Of a stretch of 64,000 nucleotides of DNA, positions 32,958 through 42,185 are shown one piece after another. Positions within the stretch are counted from its first letter, which is position 1, and every line of letters starts with the position of its first letter. The DNA is from Lysobacter spongiicola DSM 21749. GTDB lineage: Bacteria; Pseudomonadota; Gammaproteobacteria; Xanthomonadales; Xanthomonadaceae. Made by a program: the position numbers and the translations under genes. Below the pieces are notes generated by a model. That model made no database searches. It was given only the letters and a program-made list of their open reading frames with translations, and was not told the origin of the DNA. The DNA lies in the NCBI RefSeq assembly GCF_900167055.1, contig NZ_FUXP01000001.1, forward strand, positions 372,001-436,000, written 5' to 3'.

Positions 32958-33410
32958 TCAGACCACTTCGCCCTCGACCACCACCTTGACGGTGGCTTCA
33001 ATGTCGGCGTGCAGGTGGATGACCACCTCGTACTCACCGGTGCGGCGGATTGCGCCCTCACCCATGATCACCTCGGACTTCTCGACGGGGTAGCCGTTCT
33101 TGGTCAGCTCCTCGGCGATGTCGCGGGTGGTGATCGAGCCGTACAGCTTGCCCTCGGTGGCGGCGTTGGCGCGGATCGTGATGGACACGTCGGCCAGCTT
33201 GGCCTGGCGGGCTTCGGCTTCGTCGTGCAGCGCCTTGGCCTTGGCTTCGTACTCGGCGCGGCGCGCTTCGAACTCGGCCAGGTTGGCCTCGGTCGCCGGC
33301 GTGGCCTTGCCCTGCGGCACCAGGTAGTTGCGGCCGTAGCCCGGCTTGACGTCGACCTTGTCGCCCAGCTTGCCGAGGTTCTGCACGTTCTGCAGGAGGA
33401 TCAGTTGCAT
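32958..33410 (-). CDS. rplI: 50S ribosomal protein L9
   Basis: 150 residues. N-terminal rRNA-binding domain [19 protein letters not shown] and [16 protein letters not shown], a long connecting helix (about 40-75), and a C-terminal domain with [20 protein letters not shown] precedes the ATG. It is last in the rpsF-rpsR-rplI operon and is followed by a strong terminator. Confidence 0.97.
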   Translation of the reverse strand: MQLILLQNVQNLGKLGDKVDVKPGYGRNYLVPQGKATPATEANLAEFEARRAEYEAKAKALHDEAEARQAKLADVSITIRANAATEGKLYGSITTRDIAEELTKNGYPVEKSEVIMGEGAIRRTGEYEVVIHLHADIEATVKVVVEGEVV

Positions 33411-33481
33411 GGTGTTGCTCCGTATTCGTTAGCGGGGCCGCGGCCCCGCAGCGATGGCTGTCCGAATGACCGGGAGGCCGA

Positions 33482-33712
33482 TCAGGCGTTGTGGTTGTCG
33501 GTGTACGGGATCAGCGCCAGGAAACGGGCGCGCTTGACGGCCGTGGCCAGCTGGCGCTGGTACTTCGACTTGGTGCCGGTGACGCGGCTGGGAACGATCT
33601 TGCCGGTCTCGGTGAGGTACTGGCGCAGGGTGTTGAGATCCTTGTAATCGATCTCCTTGACACCCTCGGCGGTGAACTTGCAGAACTTGCGACGACGGAA
33701 GAATTTGGACAT
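33482..33712 (-). CDS. rpsR: 30S ribosomal protein S18
   Basis: 76 residues, normal length. [37 protein letters not shown] and [15 protein letters not shown] are characteristic (given in parts). AGGAG precedes the ATG. It lies between rpsF (23-nt gap) and rplI; the priB gene that sits between rpsF and rpsR in enterics is absent here. Confidence 0.97.
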   Translation of the reverse strand: MSKFFRRRKFCKFTAEGVKEIDYKDLNTLRQYLTETGKIVPSRVTGTKSKYQRQLATAVKRARFLALIPYTDNHNA

Positions 33713-33735
33713 GTGCGTGCTCCTGGAAGGCGTGA

Positions 33736-34191
33736 TCAGGCCGTTTCGGCGTTGTCGTCGGACTTCTCGTCCGATGCGGCTTCGGACTTGTCGCCCTCGC
33801 CCTCGTTGCTGTCGTCGTCACGACGACGGCGCTCGCCGCGGTCGCCACGGTCCGGCTTGTCGCTCTTCTCGTCCTTGAACTTCATGATCAGCGACTGCTC
33901 GGTGTCGGCCTCGTCACGCTTCATGACGAGGTGGCGCAGCACGGCGTCGTTGAAGCGGAAACCGTCGACCAGCTCGTTCAGCACTTCCTGGTTGCACTCG
34001 ATGTTGAGCAGGACGTAGTGGGCCTTGACCAGGTTCTCGATCGGGTAGGCCAGCTGGCGACGGCCCCAATCCTCGAGACGGTGGATCTTGCCCTCGCCGC
34101 CCTCGATCAAGCCCTTGTAGCGCTCGATCATGGCCGGCACCTGCTCGCTCTGGTCCGGGTGGACCAGGAACACGACTTCGTAATGACGCAT
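33736..34191 (-). CDS. rpsF: 30S ribosomal protein S6 with long charged C-terminal tail
   Basis: 151 residues. The S6 fold is complete ([52 protein letters not shown]). From about residue 108 a low-complexity tail of Asp, Glu, Lys, Arg and Ser extends to the end, longer than E. coli S6 (131-135 aa), whose tail is modified by RimK glutamylation. AAGGA precedes the ATG. First gene of the operon. Confidence 0.96.
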   Translation of the reverse strand: MRHYEVVFLVHPDQSEQVPAMIERYKGLIEGGEGKIHRLEDWGRRQLAYPIENLVKAHYVLLNIECNQEVLNELVDGFRFNDAVLRHLVMKRDEADTEQSLIMKFKDEKSDKPDRGDRGERRRRDDDSNEGEGDKSEAASDEKSDDNAETA

Positions 34192-34514
34192 GGTGTTTTC
34201 CTTGTGGATATCGGCCTTCTGGCCGGGTCAGCCCCCCAGCCGGCGAAATCCGCGCGTGCAGGTGGGGCAAGGTTTCCCCGGCCGGGCCGGAGGAAGCCGC
34301 GCATTATGGCAGGTTCGGGGGCGGGGAGCCAGCGTCGACGCGCAGGCGCCCGGCAATACAGCCGCCCCCTGTAGGAGCGGCTTCAGCCGCGATCGGATAG
34401 TGGATCGCCCGCGCCGGTTCCTGATCGCGGCTGAAGCCGCTCCTACGACCGAAGGAAGTCCCCGTGGGACAGGGATATCGGCACCGCAGGCCCTCCCGGG
34501 AACCGCGGCCCGGT
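34192..34514. other. 323-nt intergenic region between rpsF and the Fe-S carrier gene
   Basis: Holds the rpsF leader and presumably its promoter (no convincing -35/-10 seen), a REP double palindrome (34371-34446), and just beyond it a short hairpin GTCCCCGTGGGAC (34458-34470) that is also found, in variant form, after the REP copy at 63149. No credible gene is seen. Confidence 0.65.
34371..34446. repeat. REP-type double palindrome, copy 2
   Basis: Same arms as the copy at 32799, 76 bp overall with a different centre. It is followed by GAAGGAAGTCCCCGTGGGAC, an extension shared with the copy at 63149. Confidence 0.92.
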
Positions 34515-34853
34515 TCAGGCCGCGTCGGCGTCGGTGGTGAAGCTCTCCCCGCAGCCGCATTCGGCGCTGGCGTTGGGGTTGCGGAACAGGAACTGCTCGC
34601 CCAACCGCTGCTTGACCAGGTCGATCGTGGTGCCGTCGACCTGCGGCAGGCTCAACATGTCCACGTAGATCCGCACCCCGTCCTGCTCGAACACGGTATC
34701 GCCGGCGCGCTCTTCCTTCGCCAGGTCCGCGGTGTGCTGCCAGCCCGAACAACCGGTCCTGGTCACGCCGAAGCGCAGGCCGATCGCGTCCGGGGTCTCG
34801 GAGAGGTAGCGCTGCACGCGGGCGAGCGCGGCGGGGGTGAGGCTGACGGACAT
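34515..34853 (-). CDS. A-type iron-sulfur carrier protein (IscA/ErpA family)
   Basis: 112 residues from an ATG with CAGGAG 7 nt upstream; the longer frame covers its promoter. It carries the three cysteines of A-type carriers in GCSGW (about residue 38) and CGCGESF near the C-terminus, and the fold motif GLRFGVTRTGCSGWQ. These proteins deliver Fe-S clusters to apoproteins. It stands alone, not in an isc or suf operon, which favours an ErpA-like housekeeping role, but the sequence alone does not settle IscA versus ErpA. Confidence 0.88.
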   Translation of the reverse strand: MSVSLTPAALARVQRYLSETPDAIGLRFGVTRTGCSGWQHTADLAKEERAGDTVFEQDGVRIYVDMLSLPQVDGTTIDLVKQRLGEQFLFRNPNASAECGCGESFTTDADAA

Positions 34854-34914
34854 TCGGCTACTCCTGCATTTCGACGGCTGGCACTGGAATGGCGCCCGGC
34901 CATTGCCGGCGTCG

Positions 34915-34920
34915 ATTATA
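34915..34920 (-). promoter_or_regulatory. -10 element for the A-type Fe-S carrier gene
   Basis: Perfect TATAAT on the minus strand, about 61 nt before the start codon. No good -35 is seen at 16-18 nt, so an activator may be needed. Confidence 0.5.
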
Positions 34921-34993
34921 GCGACGCGGCGTGAATGGCTCCGGTAAACTCCCGGACTCTCCATATCTAGCCGGACAGGCGAGGATTCAAGGC

Positions 34994-35010
34994 ATGACGG
35001 TGCTCAGCCC

Positions 35011-35014
<4 letters not shown>
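34994..35014 (+). CDS. Six-codon leader ORF overlapping the asnS start
   Basis: ATG-ACG-GTG-CTC-AGC-CCA-TGA (MTVLSP) follows GAGG with 9 nt spacing, and its stop overlaps the asnS start as ATGA. asnS has no ribosome site of its own at the right distance. Translation of the leader could therefore feed asnS by re-initiation. Coding status is inferred from position only. Confidence 0.4.
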
Positions 35015-36411
<1,397 letters not shown>

Positions 36412-36442
36412 TGGGCCCCCTGGAACTCTACGGAACGCCTAC

Positions 36443-36745
36443 GTGATCCTGTTCTTCGCCCTGCTCTGCCTGGCCCTGGCCATCGCCGGCGCCACCGCGT
36501 TCGTGATCTTCTGGCCATTGATGCTGGTGCATGTGCGCGATCGCCACCCCGGCCTCGAGGCAAGCCTGGGCAGCAATGCCTTTGCGCGTCCGTCCGCCTG
36601 GGCCTGGCTGCTGCGCGGCGGCTACCGCGCCGCCGGCGACCGCAACCTGGACGGGCTCGCGACCCCCGCACGCATCTCGCTGCTGACCATCATCGGCGGA
36701 CTGGTCGGTGCCGGGCTGCTCTACCTGTTGTCCCTGGTGGTGTGA
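36443..36745 (+). CDS. Small two-TM membrane protein of unknown function
   Basis: 100 residues from GTG. It opens with a hydrophobic helix ILFFALLCLALAIAGATAF, then FWPLMLVHVRDRHPGLEASLG, a polar loop, and a C-terminal helix LLTIIGGLVGAGLLYLLSLV (motifs shown in parts). I do not recognise a family. Its stop overlaps the next ATG (TGATG), so the two genes are coupled. It follows asnS by 31 nt. Confidence 0.65.
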   Translation: MILFFALLCLALAIAGATAFVIFWPLMLVHVRDRHPGLEASLGSNAFARPSAWAWLLRGGYRAAGDRNLDGLATPARISLLTIIGGLVGAGLLYLLSLVV

Positions 36746-37047
36746 TGAACCTTACGAATGATCACTGGTGGCTGGCCACCATCGGCCGTACCGTCGTCTG
36801 GGCCCGGTTGAGGCTGCTGGAGGCCGGCACCGCCGAGGTCTTCGACAGCGACGGCAACACCCTGCCCTACGACAGCGAGGACAGCGCGCGTGCCGCGCTG
36901 ATGGACGCCGAGTTCTCCGCCCTCGATGGCATGGATGAAGAAGACGCCGCCGCCCGCGGCTTCGAGCTCTCCGAGCTGGTCCCTCCCAGCGGGAGCGACG
37001 AGCAACTCCGCGACCACATGGTCCAGAAGCTCCCGCGCTGGCACTGA
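36745..37047 (+). CDS. Small acidic protein of unknown function
   Basis: 100 residues, Asp/Glu-rich, no TM or signal. It starts MNLTNDHWWLATIGRTVVWA and has AEVFDSDGNTLPYDSEDSA and AALMDAEFSALDGMDEEDA, a pattern seen in small conserved proteins of Xanthomonadaceae. No function is known to me. It overlaps the stop codon of the upstream membrane protein gene. Confidence 0.65.
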   Translation: MNLTNDHWWLATIGRTVVWARLRLLEAGTAEVFDSDGNTLPYDSEDSARAALMDAEFSALDGMDEEDAAARGFELSELVPPSGSDEQLRDHMVQKLPRWH

Positions 37048-37135
37048 TCCACCTTCGTCGCATCGCGACCGGTCGCCGTTTGGTGGCAACATCGGGCGGA
37101 CCAGCGCGTTGGCGCGAAGACTGACGGAGAACCCC

Positions 37136-37921
37136 ATGGATCTGAACCTCAAGGGCCGGCACGCGCTCGTCTGCGGCGCCAGCCAGGGCATCGGCCTCGC
37201 GACCGCGCGCGCATTGGCGGACCTGGGCGCCGACGTGACCCTGCTGGCGCGGCGCGAGGAGCGCCTGCGCGAACTGGCAGCGGCCCTGCCCGCCTCTTCG
37301 GGCCAGGCGCACGGCTGGATCTCCGCCGACGCCGCCGACACCGAGCGGCTGCGGGCACAGGTGGAGGCGCTGGTGGCCGGCAAGCCAGTGCACATCCTGG
37401 TGAACAACAGCGGTGGCCCCCCGCCGGGCACGATCCATGGCACCGATGTCGCCGCGTTCGAAGCCGCTTACCGGCAGCACCTGTTGGCCAACCATGTGCT
37501 GGCCGAGGCCGTCATACCTGGCATGGAACGCGATGGTTACGGCCGCATCGTCAACGTCATCTCGACTTCGGTGAAGGAGCCGATCAAGGGCCTCGGCGTC
37601 TCGAACACCACCCGTTGGGCGGTCGCCAGCTGGGCAAAGACTTTGGCCACCGAGCTGGCGCCGAAGGGCATCACCGTGAACAACGTGCTCCCGGGCTCGA
37701 CCGAGACTCCGCGGATCGAACAGATCATCGATACCACTGCCGGCAAGACCGGCCGTAGCCGCGAGGATGTCTTCGCCACGATGGTCGCCGAAATTCCCAT
37801 GGGCCGGTTCGCCAAGCCCGAGGAAACTGCGGACGCGATCGCGTTCCTGTGCTCCCCGGCAGCCGCCTACATCACCGGGGTGAACCTGCCTGTCGACGGT
37901 GGTCGCACCCGGTCGCTCTGA
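37136..37921 (+). CDS. SDR-family oxidoreductase lacking the YxxxK motif
   Basis: 261 residues; GGAG precedes the ATG. The Rossmann motif is CGASQGIGLATARAL (about 13-27) and NNSGGPPPG follows the NNAG position. At the catalytic site the sequence is VSNTTRWAVASWAKTLATE, so neither the Tyr nor the Lys of YxxxK is at the expected place. The C-terminus GRFAKPEETADAIAFLCS and GVNLPVDGGRTRSL is normal for SDRs. This variant occurs as a recognisable subfamily, so it is not a random lesion. It lies just upstream of the kynurenine-catabolism operon, but membership is uncertain because the next gene has its own -10-like element. Confidence 0.85.
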   Translation: MDLNLKGRHALVCGASQGIGLATARALADLGADVTLLARREERLRELAAALPASSGQAHGWISADAADTERLRAQVEALVAGKPVHILVNNSGGPPPGTIHGTDVAAFEAAYRQHLLANHVLAEAVIPGMERDGYGRIVNVISTSVKEPIKGLGVSNTTRWAVASWAKTLATELAPKGITVNNVLPGSTETPRIEQIIDTTAGKTGRSREDVFATMVAEIPMGRFAKPEETADAIAFLCSPAAAYITGVNLPVDGGRTRSL

Positions 37922-37981
37922 CAGGTCCCACCCCCCGGGGAAGTGAAGCAGTCGTGGAGCTCCCGTCGCTCGATGCTGCGA

Positions 37982-37987
37982 TAAGCT
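37982..37987 (+). promoter_or_regulatory. -10-like hexamer before the kynurenine-catabolism operon
   Basis: TAAGCT ends exactly 6 nt before the ATG of the dehydrogenase gene at 37994. There is no Shine-Dalgarno at the usual distance, so a leaderless operon transcript starting here is plausible. No clear -35 box is seen. Confidence 0.45.
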
Positions 37988-37993
37988 AGCCGG

Positions 37994-39418
37994 ATGCGCC
38001 TGACCCACTGGATCGACGGCAAAGCACGAGAGGCGTCCAACGGCCGCTGGCTCGAGGTGTGGGACCCGGCCACCGGACGGTGCGTGGGCGAAGTGGCTGC
38101 CGGTGACGCAGCCGATGTGGATGCCGCCGTCACCGCTGCCCGGGCCGCGCTGCCCGAATGGTCGAAGCTGCCGAATACCGAGCGGTCGCAGTGGCTGGAG
38201 AAGCTGGCCTCCGCGCTGGAAGACCGCCTGGAGGCGTTCGCCAGCGCCGAGTCCCGTGATGGCGGCAAGCCGATCCGGCTGGCGCGCGATGTCGAGATCC
38301 CACGCGCCATCAGCAACCTGCGCTTTTACGCGCATGCCGCCACGCAGTTCGCCAGCGAGTCGCACCATGGCCAGGCCGGCCTCAACTACACCCTGCGCCT
38401 GCCGCTGGGCGTGGTGGCGGCGATCTCGCCGTGGAACCTGCCGCTGTACCTGTTGACCTGGAAGATCGCGCCGGCACTGGCCGCGGGCAACACGGTGGTC
38501 GCCAAGCCTTCTGAGATCACCCCGCTCACCGCGACGATGCTGGGCGAGCTGGCCGCGGAGATCGCGCTGCCTCCGGGCGTGCTCAACATCGTGCACGGCC
38601 GGGGGCCGGAAGTGGGCGAGCCGCTGGTGGCGCACCCCGGGGTCAAGGCGGTGTCCTTCACCGGCAGCACCGCGGTCGGGCGCCGCATCGCCGGTATCGC
38701 CTCACCCCTGCTCAAGAAGGTCTCGCTCGAGCTGGGCGGCAAGAACCCGACGCTGGTGTTCGCCGACAGCCGCTGGCGCGAAAACATGGACACCATTGTC
38801 CGCTCGGTCTTCCAGAACTCCGGGCAGATCTGCCTGTGCGGTTCGCGCATCCTGGTGGAGCGAGGCATCTACGCCGAATTCCGCGACGCCCTCGTCAAGC
38901 ACGCGCTCGCCCTGCGCGTGGGCGACCCGATCGACGAGGACACCCGGCTCGGCCCGCTGGTGTCGCAGGCGCACTTCGACAAAGTGGTTGCCGCACTGGC
39001 CCGGGCCCGTGAGGAAGGCGGCACCGTCCTGTGCGGCGGCAATGCGCTGGACCGCCCCGGCTGGTTCGTCGCGCCCACCCTGATCGAAGGACTGGGTCCG
39101 GACTGCGCCAGCAACCGCGAGGAGATCTTCGGGCCGGTTGCCACCCTGCAACCATTCGACGACGACGACCACGCCCTCGAGCTGGCCAACGCAGGCGAGT
39201 ACGGCCTGGCGGCTTCCATCTGGACGCGCGATCTCGACCGCGCCCACCGCATGGCCAGCGAACTGCGCGCCGGCATGGTCTGGATCAACACCTGGCTGCA
39301 GCGCGACCTGCGCACGCCCTTCGGCGGCAGCGGCGCATCCGGCATGGGCCGCGAAGGCGGCTTCGAAGCCATGCGATTCTTCACCGAACCCCGCAATGTC
39401 GGGCTGCACCTGGAATAA
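37994..39418 (+). CDS. 2-aminomuconate semialdehyde dehydrogenase (ALDH family)
   Basis: 474 residues of the NAD-dependent aldehyde dehydrogenase superfamily. Substrate-channel and NAD motifs are ISPWNLPLYLLTWKIAPAL, KPSEITP and FTGSTAVGRRI; the general-base Glu is in LELGGKNP and the nucleophile Cys in NSGQICLCGS. Sequence and operon position with ACMSD, HAAO, KynU and KMO identify the substrate as 2-aminomuconate 6-semialdehyde (ALDH8A1/AmnC/NbaE-type). Product is 2-aminomuconate. It is the first gene of the operon and 7 nt before the carbonic anhydrase gene. Confidence 0.88.
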   Translation: MRLTHWIDGKAREASNGRWLEVWDPATGRCVGEVAAGDAADVDAAVTAARAALPEWSKLPNTERSQWLEKLASALEDRLEAFASAESRDGGKPIRLARDVEIPRAISNLRFYAHAATQFASESHHGQAGLNYTLRLPLGVVAAISPWNLPLYLLTWKIAPALAAGNTVVAKPSEITPLTATMLGELAAEIALPPGVLNIVHGRGPEVGEPLVAHPGVKAVSFTGSTAVGRRIAGIASPLLKKVSLELGGKNPTLVFADSRWRENMDTIVRSVFQNSGQICLCGSRILVERGIYAEFRDALVKHALALRVGDPIDEDTRLGPLVSQAHFDKVVAALARAREEGGTVLCGGNALDRPGWFVAPTLIEGLGPDCASNREEIFGPVATLQPFDDDDHALELANAGEYGLAASIWTRDLDRAHRMASELRAGMVWINTWLQRDLRTPFGGSGASGMGREGGFEAMRFFTEPRNVGLHLE

Positions 39419-39425
39419 GCACTGC

Positions 39426-40088
39426 ATGAGCACCATCAGCGACCTGTTGCGCAACAACCGTGAATGGGCCGACCGGATCAGTTCGGAGGACCCGGGCTTT
39501 TTCGAGCGCCTGTCCCGGCAGCAGGCACCCGAGTTCCTCTGGATCGGTTGCTCGGACTCCCGCGTACCGGCCAACCAGATCATCGACGTGGCGCCCGGCG
39601 AGGTCTTCGTCCACCGCAACATCGCCAACGTGGTGGTGCATACCGACCTGAACTGCCTGTCGGTGATCCAGTTCGCCGTCGACGTACTGAAGGTTCGGCA
39701 CATCCTGGTCGTGGGCCACTACGGTTGCGGCGGCGTGCATGCGGCCCTGCACGGTGCCCGGCTGGGGCTCGCCGACAACTGGGTGCGCCATGTCGTGGAC
39801 GTACGGGAGAAACACGCCGGCGCGCTCGCGGCCTTCGGGGACGACGAGCTTCGCCATGACCGCCTGTGCGAGCTGAACGTGCTCGAGCAGGTGGCCCATG
39901 TCTGCCACACCACCGTCGTACGCGATGCCTGGACGCGTGGCCAGGAGGTTTCGGTCCACGGCTGGGTCTACACCCTCCGCGACGGGCGGGTGCACGACCT
40001 GGGCATCGACGTGGATTCCAGCGACGGCTTCAACGACCTCTACCAGGACGCACTCGACCGCATCCGCACCGACGAGGAGGACCGCTGA
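39426..40088 (+). CDS. Beta-class carbonic anhydrase
   Basis: 220 residues. Zinc ligands Cys42 (GCSDSR), His98 and Cys101 (GHYGCGG), and the Asp44-Arg46 dyad are all present, with FVHRNIANVV. It interconverts CO2 and bicarbonate. It sits in the middle of the kynurenine-catabolism operon, 7 nt after the dehydrogenase and 1 nt before the RidA gene (TGAgATG), so it is co-transcribed. The operon's ACMS decarboxylase releases CO2, which gives a plausible reason for its presence. Length and motifs match E. coli Can (220 aa). Confidence 0.95.
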   Translation: MSTISDLLRNNREWADRISSEDPGFFERLSRQQAPEFLWIGCSDSRVPANQIIDVAPGEVFVHRNIANVVVHTDLNCLSVIQFAVDVLKVRHILVVGHYGCGGVHAALHGARLGLADNWVRHVVDVREKHAGALAAFGDDELRHDRLCELNVLEQVAHVCHTTVVRDAWTRGQEVSVHGWVYTLRDGRVHDLGIDVDSSDGFNDLYQDALDRIRTDEEDR

Positions 40089-40089
40089 G

Positions 40090-40515
40090 ATGGCTGGCTC
40101 GATCCAGGCTCCCGGTGCGCCGGCTGCGGTCGGCCACTACCCCCATGCACGCCGCGTGGGGAACCTGCTGATGCTTTCGGGCATCGGCCCCCGCGACCCG
40201 AAGACCAATGCCATCGTCGGCCACGTGCATGATGCCGACGGCAATCTGGTGAGCTACGACATCGATGCCCAGACCCGCGCCGTGTTCGCCAACGTGCGGG
40301 CGGTGCTGGAGGCCAGTGGTGCGCGCTGGGAGGACCTCGTGGACGTCACCGTCTACCTCACCGACATGGCGGCCGACTTCAAACGCTACAACGCCGTGTG
40401 GGCCGAGTATTTCCCCGATGCCGCGAGCGCGCCCTGCCGCACGACGCTCGGAATCAGCGCGCTGCCGACGCCGATCGCCATCGAACTCAAATGCACCGCT
40501 GCCATCCACGAATGA
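40090..40515 (+). CDS. RidA/YjgF-family protein, likely 2-aminomuconate deaminase
   Basis: 141 residues. RidA fold with LMLSGIGPRDPKTNAIVG, VLEASGARWEDLVDVTVYLT (in parts) and the conserved C-terminal PCRTTLGISALPTPIAIELK. The Arg in PCRTT and the final IELKCTA are typical. In 2-nitrobenzoate and aminophenol pathways RidA-family members (NbaF/AmnD-type) deaminate 2-aminomuconate; operon context supports the same job here. A generic enamine deaminase role is the alternative. A REP element follows before the next gene. Confidence 0.85.
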   Translation: MAGSIQAPGAPAAVGHYPHARRVGNLLMLSGIGPRDPKTNAIVGHVHDADGNLVSYDIDAQTRAVFANVRAVLEASGARWEDLVDVTVYLTDMAADFKRYNAVWAEYFPDAASAPCRTTLGISALPTPIAIELKCTAAIHE

Positions 40516-40527
40516 AATGAAACCGTT

Positions 40528-40602
40528 GTAGGAGCGGCTTCAGCCGCGACCGGATCAACACCCTCCGTTCGATTTCACGATCGCGGCTGAAGCCGCTCCT
40601 AC
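40528..40602. repeat. REP-type double palindrome inside the kynurenine operon, copy 3
   Basis: Same arms as the other copies. It lies between the RidA and dioxygenase genes, 75 bp. Its last bases CTCCTAC directly abut AGGAG (40603-40607), the ribosome site of the next gene, so folding of the REP could affect both mRNA stability and translation. Confidence 0.92.
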
Positions 40603-40614
40603 AGGAGATCGCCA

Positions 40615-41148
40615 ATGCCTCTGCCCGACCCGATCAACCTGCAAGCCTGGATCGAGGAGCACCGCCACCTGCTCAAGCCGCCGGTCGGCAACAAGGTGGT
40701 GTACGACGGCGACTTCATCGTGATGGTGGTCGGCGGGCCCAACGTGCGCACCGACTACCACTTCGATGAAGGCGCGGAGTGGTTCTACCAGCTGGAGGGC
40801 GAGATGGTGCTGCGCATCCAGGAGGACGGCGCGCCGCGCGACATCCCGATCCGTGCCGGCGAGACCTTCCTGCTGCCTCCGCGCGTACCGCATTCGCCGC
40901 AGCGCATGCCCGACTCGGTCGGGCTGGTGATCGAACGCCGGCGCCTGGCGCACGAGGACGATGGACTGATGTGGTTCTGCGAGCGCTGCAACCACAAGCT
41001 GTACGAGGAGTACTTCCACCTGCAGGACATCGAGCAGGACTTCCCGCCCGTATTCGATCGCTTCTATGCATCCACGGAACACCGCACCTGCGACAACTGC
41101 GGACACCTGAACCCCGCGCCCGACAAGTACGTCATGCCGGATACCTGA
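40615..41148 (+). CDS. 3-hydroxyanthranilate 3,4-dioxygenase
   Basis: Non-heme Fe(II) cupin enzyme that opens the ring of 3-hydroxyanthranilate to 2-amino-3-carboxymuconate semialdehyde (NbaC/HAAO). 177 residues. Catalytic iron ligands are His49, Glu55 and His93; substrate-binding arginines sit at 45 and 97. The bacterial-type rubredoxin-like second iron site is complete: Cys122, Cys125, Cys159 and Cys162. The ribosome site AGGAG is 7 nt upstream and abuts a REP palindrome. It is followed after 7 nt by the ACMS decarboxylase gene. Confidence 0.96.
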   Translation: MPLPDPINLQAWIEEHRHLLKPPVGNKVVYDGDFIVMVVGGPNVRTDYHFDEGAEWFYQLEGEMVLRIQEDGAPRDIPIRAGETFLLPPRVPHSPQRMPDSVGLVIERRRLAHEDDGLMWFCERCNHKLYEEYFHLQDIEQDFPPVFDRFYASTEHRTCDNCGHLNPAPDKYVMPDT

Positions 41149-41155
41149 GGCGAAG

Positions 41156-42166
41156 ATGCTCAAGATCGACACCCACGCCCACTACCTGCCGCGCGACTGG
41201 CCGGACCTGGCGCGCAAGTACGGCGAGAACCGCTTCCCGGTGATCCACCACACGGAGGATGGCAGGCACCGCATCTACAAGGACGGCAAGTTCTTCCGCG
41301 AGATCTGGTCCAAGACCTGGGACGCGCATGAGCGCATCGACGACTACGCGCGCTACGGCGTGCAGGTACAGGTGCTGAGCACGGTGCCGGTGATGTTCTG
41401 CTACTGGGCACGGCCGCACCACGCGCTGGAGCTGCACCAGGCGCTCAACGACCACATGGCCCGCGCCTGCCGCGACAATCCGCGCCACTACGCCGGCATC
41501 GGCACGGTGCCACTGCAATCGCCGCGCCTGGCGGTGCAGGAGCTGGAAAGGTGCATGGACCAGTTGGGCCTGCAGGGCGTGCAGATCGGCAGCCATGTCG
41601 GCGACTGGAACCTGGATGCACCCGAGCTGTTCGAGTTCTTCCAGGCCGCCAGCGAACTGGGCGCCGCCATCCTCGTGCACCCCTGGGACATGATGGGCAG
41701 CGACACCATGACCAAGTACTGGCTGCCGTGGCTGGTCGGCATGCCCGCCGAGCAGTCGCGCGCCGCCTGCAGCCTGATCTTCGGCGGCGTGCTGGAGCGG
41801 CTGCCGAAGCTGAAGATCTGCCTCGCCCACGGCGGCGGCAGCTTCCCGTACACCATCGGCCGCATCGAACACGGCTTCAACATGCGCCCCGACCTGGTCG
41901 CCACCGACAATCCGCGCAACCCGCGCGAGTACCTGTCGCGCCTGTACTTCGACTCCTGGGTGGCCGATCCGGCCGCGCTGCGCTACCTGCTAGACACCTG
42001 CGGCGTCGACCGGGTGATGCTCGGAACCGACTATCCCTTCCCGCTCGGCGAGCAGGAGCCCGGGGCCGGCATCGCCGCGCTCGACCTGGACGACACCGCG
42101 CGCGCCCGGCTCTACCACGGCACCGCGCTGGAATGGCTCGGCCTGCCCGAATCCCGCTTCACCTGA
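41156..42166 (+). CDS. 2-amino-3-carboxymuconate-6-semialdehyde decarboxylase (ACMSD)
   Basis: Zinc amidohydrolase-superfamily decarboxylase. 336 residues. Metal ligands are in DTHAHYLP (His-x-His, residues 7-9), VHPWDMMG, LAHGGGSFPYTIGR and GTDYPFPLGE. It removes CO2 from ACMS, diverting flux from quinolinate/NAD synthesis to 2-aminomuconate semialdehyde. Length matches Pseudomonas NbaD (about 335). It lies between the dioxygenase and kynureninase genes. Confidence 0.96.
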   Translation: MLKIDTHAHYLPRDWPDLARKYGENRFPVIHHTEDGRHRIYKDGKFFREIWSKTWDAHERIDDYARYGVQVQVLSTVPVMFCYWARPHHALELHQALNDHMARACRDNPRHYAGIGTVPLQSPRLAVQELERCMDQLGLQGVQIGSHVGDWNLDAPELFEFFQAASELGAAILVHPWDMMGSDTMTKYWLPWLVGMPAEQSRAACSLIFGGVLERLPKLKICLAHGGGSFPYTIGRIEHGFNMRPDLVATDNPRNPREYLSRLYFDSWVADPAALRYLLDTCGVDRVMLGTDYPFPLGEQEPGAGIAALDLDDTARARLYHGTALEWLGLPESRFT

Positions 42167-42185
42167 CCCACAGGACACCCACTAC

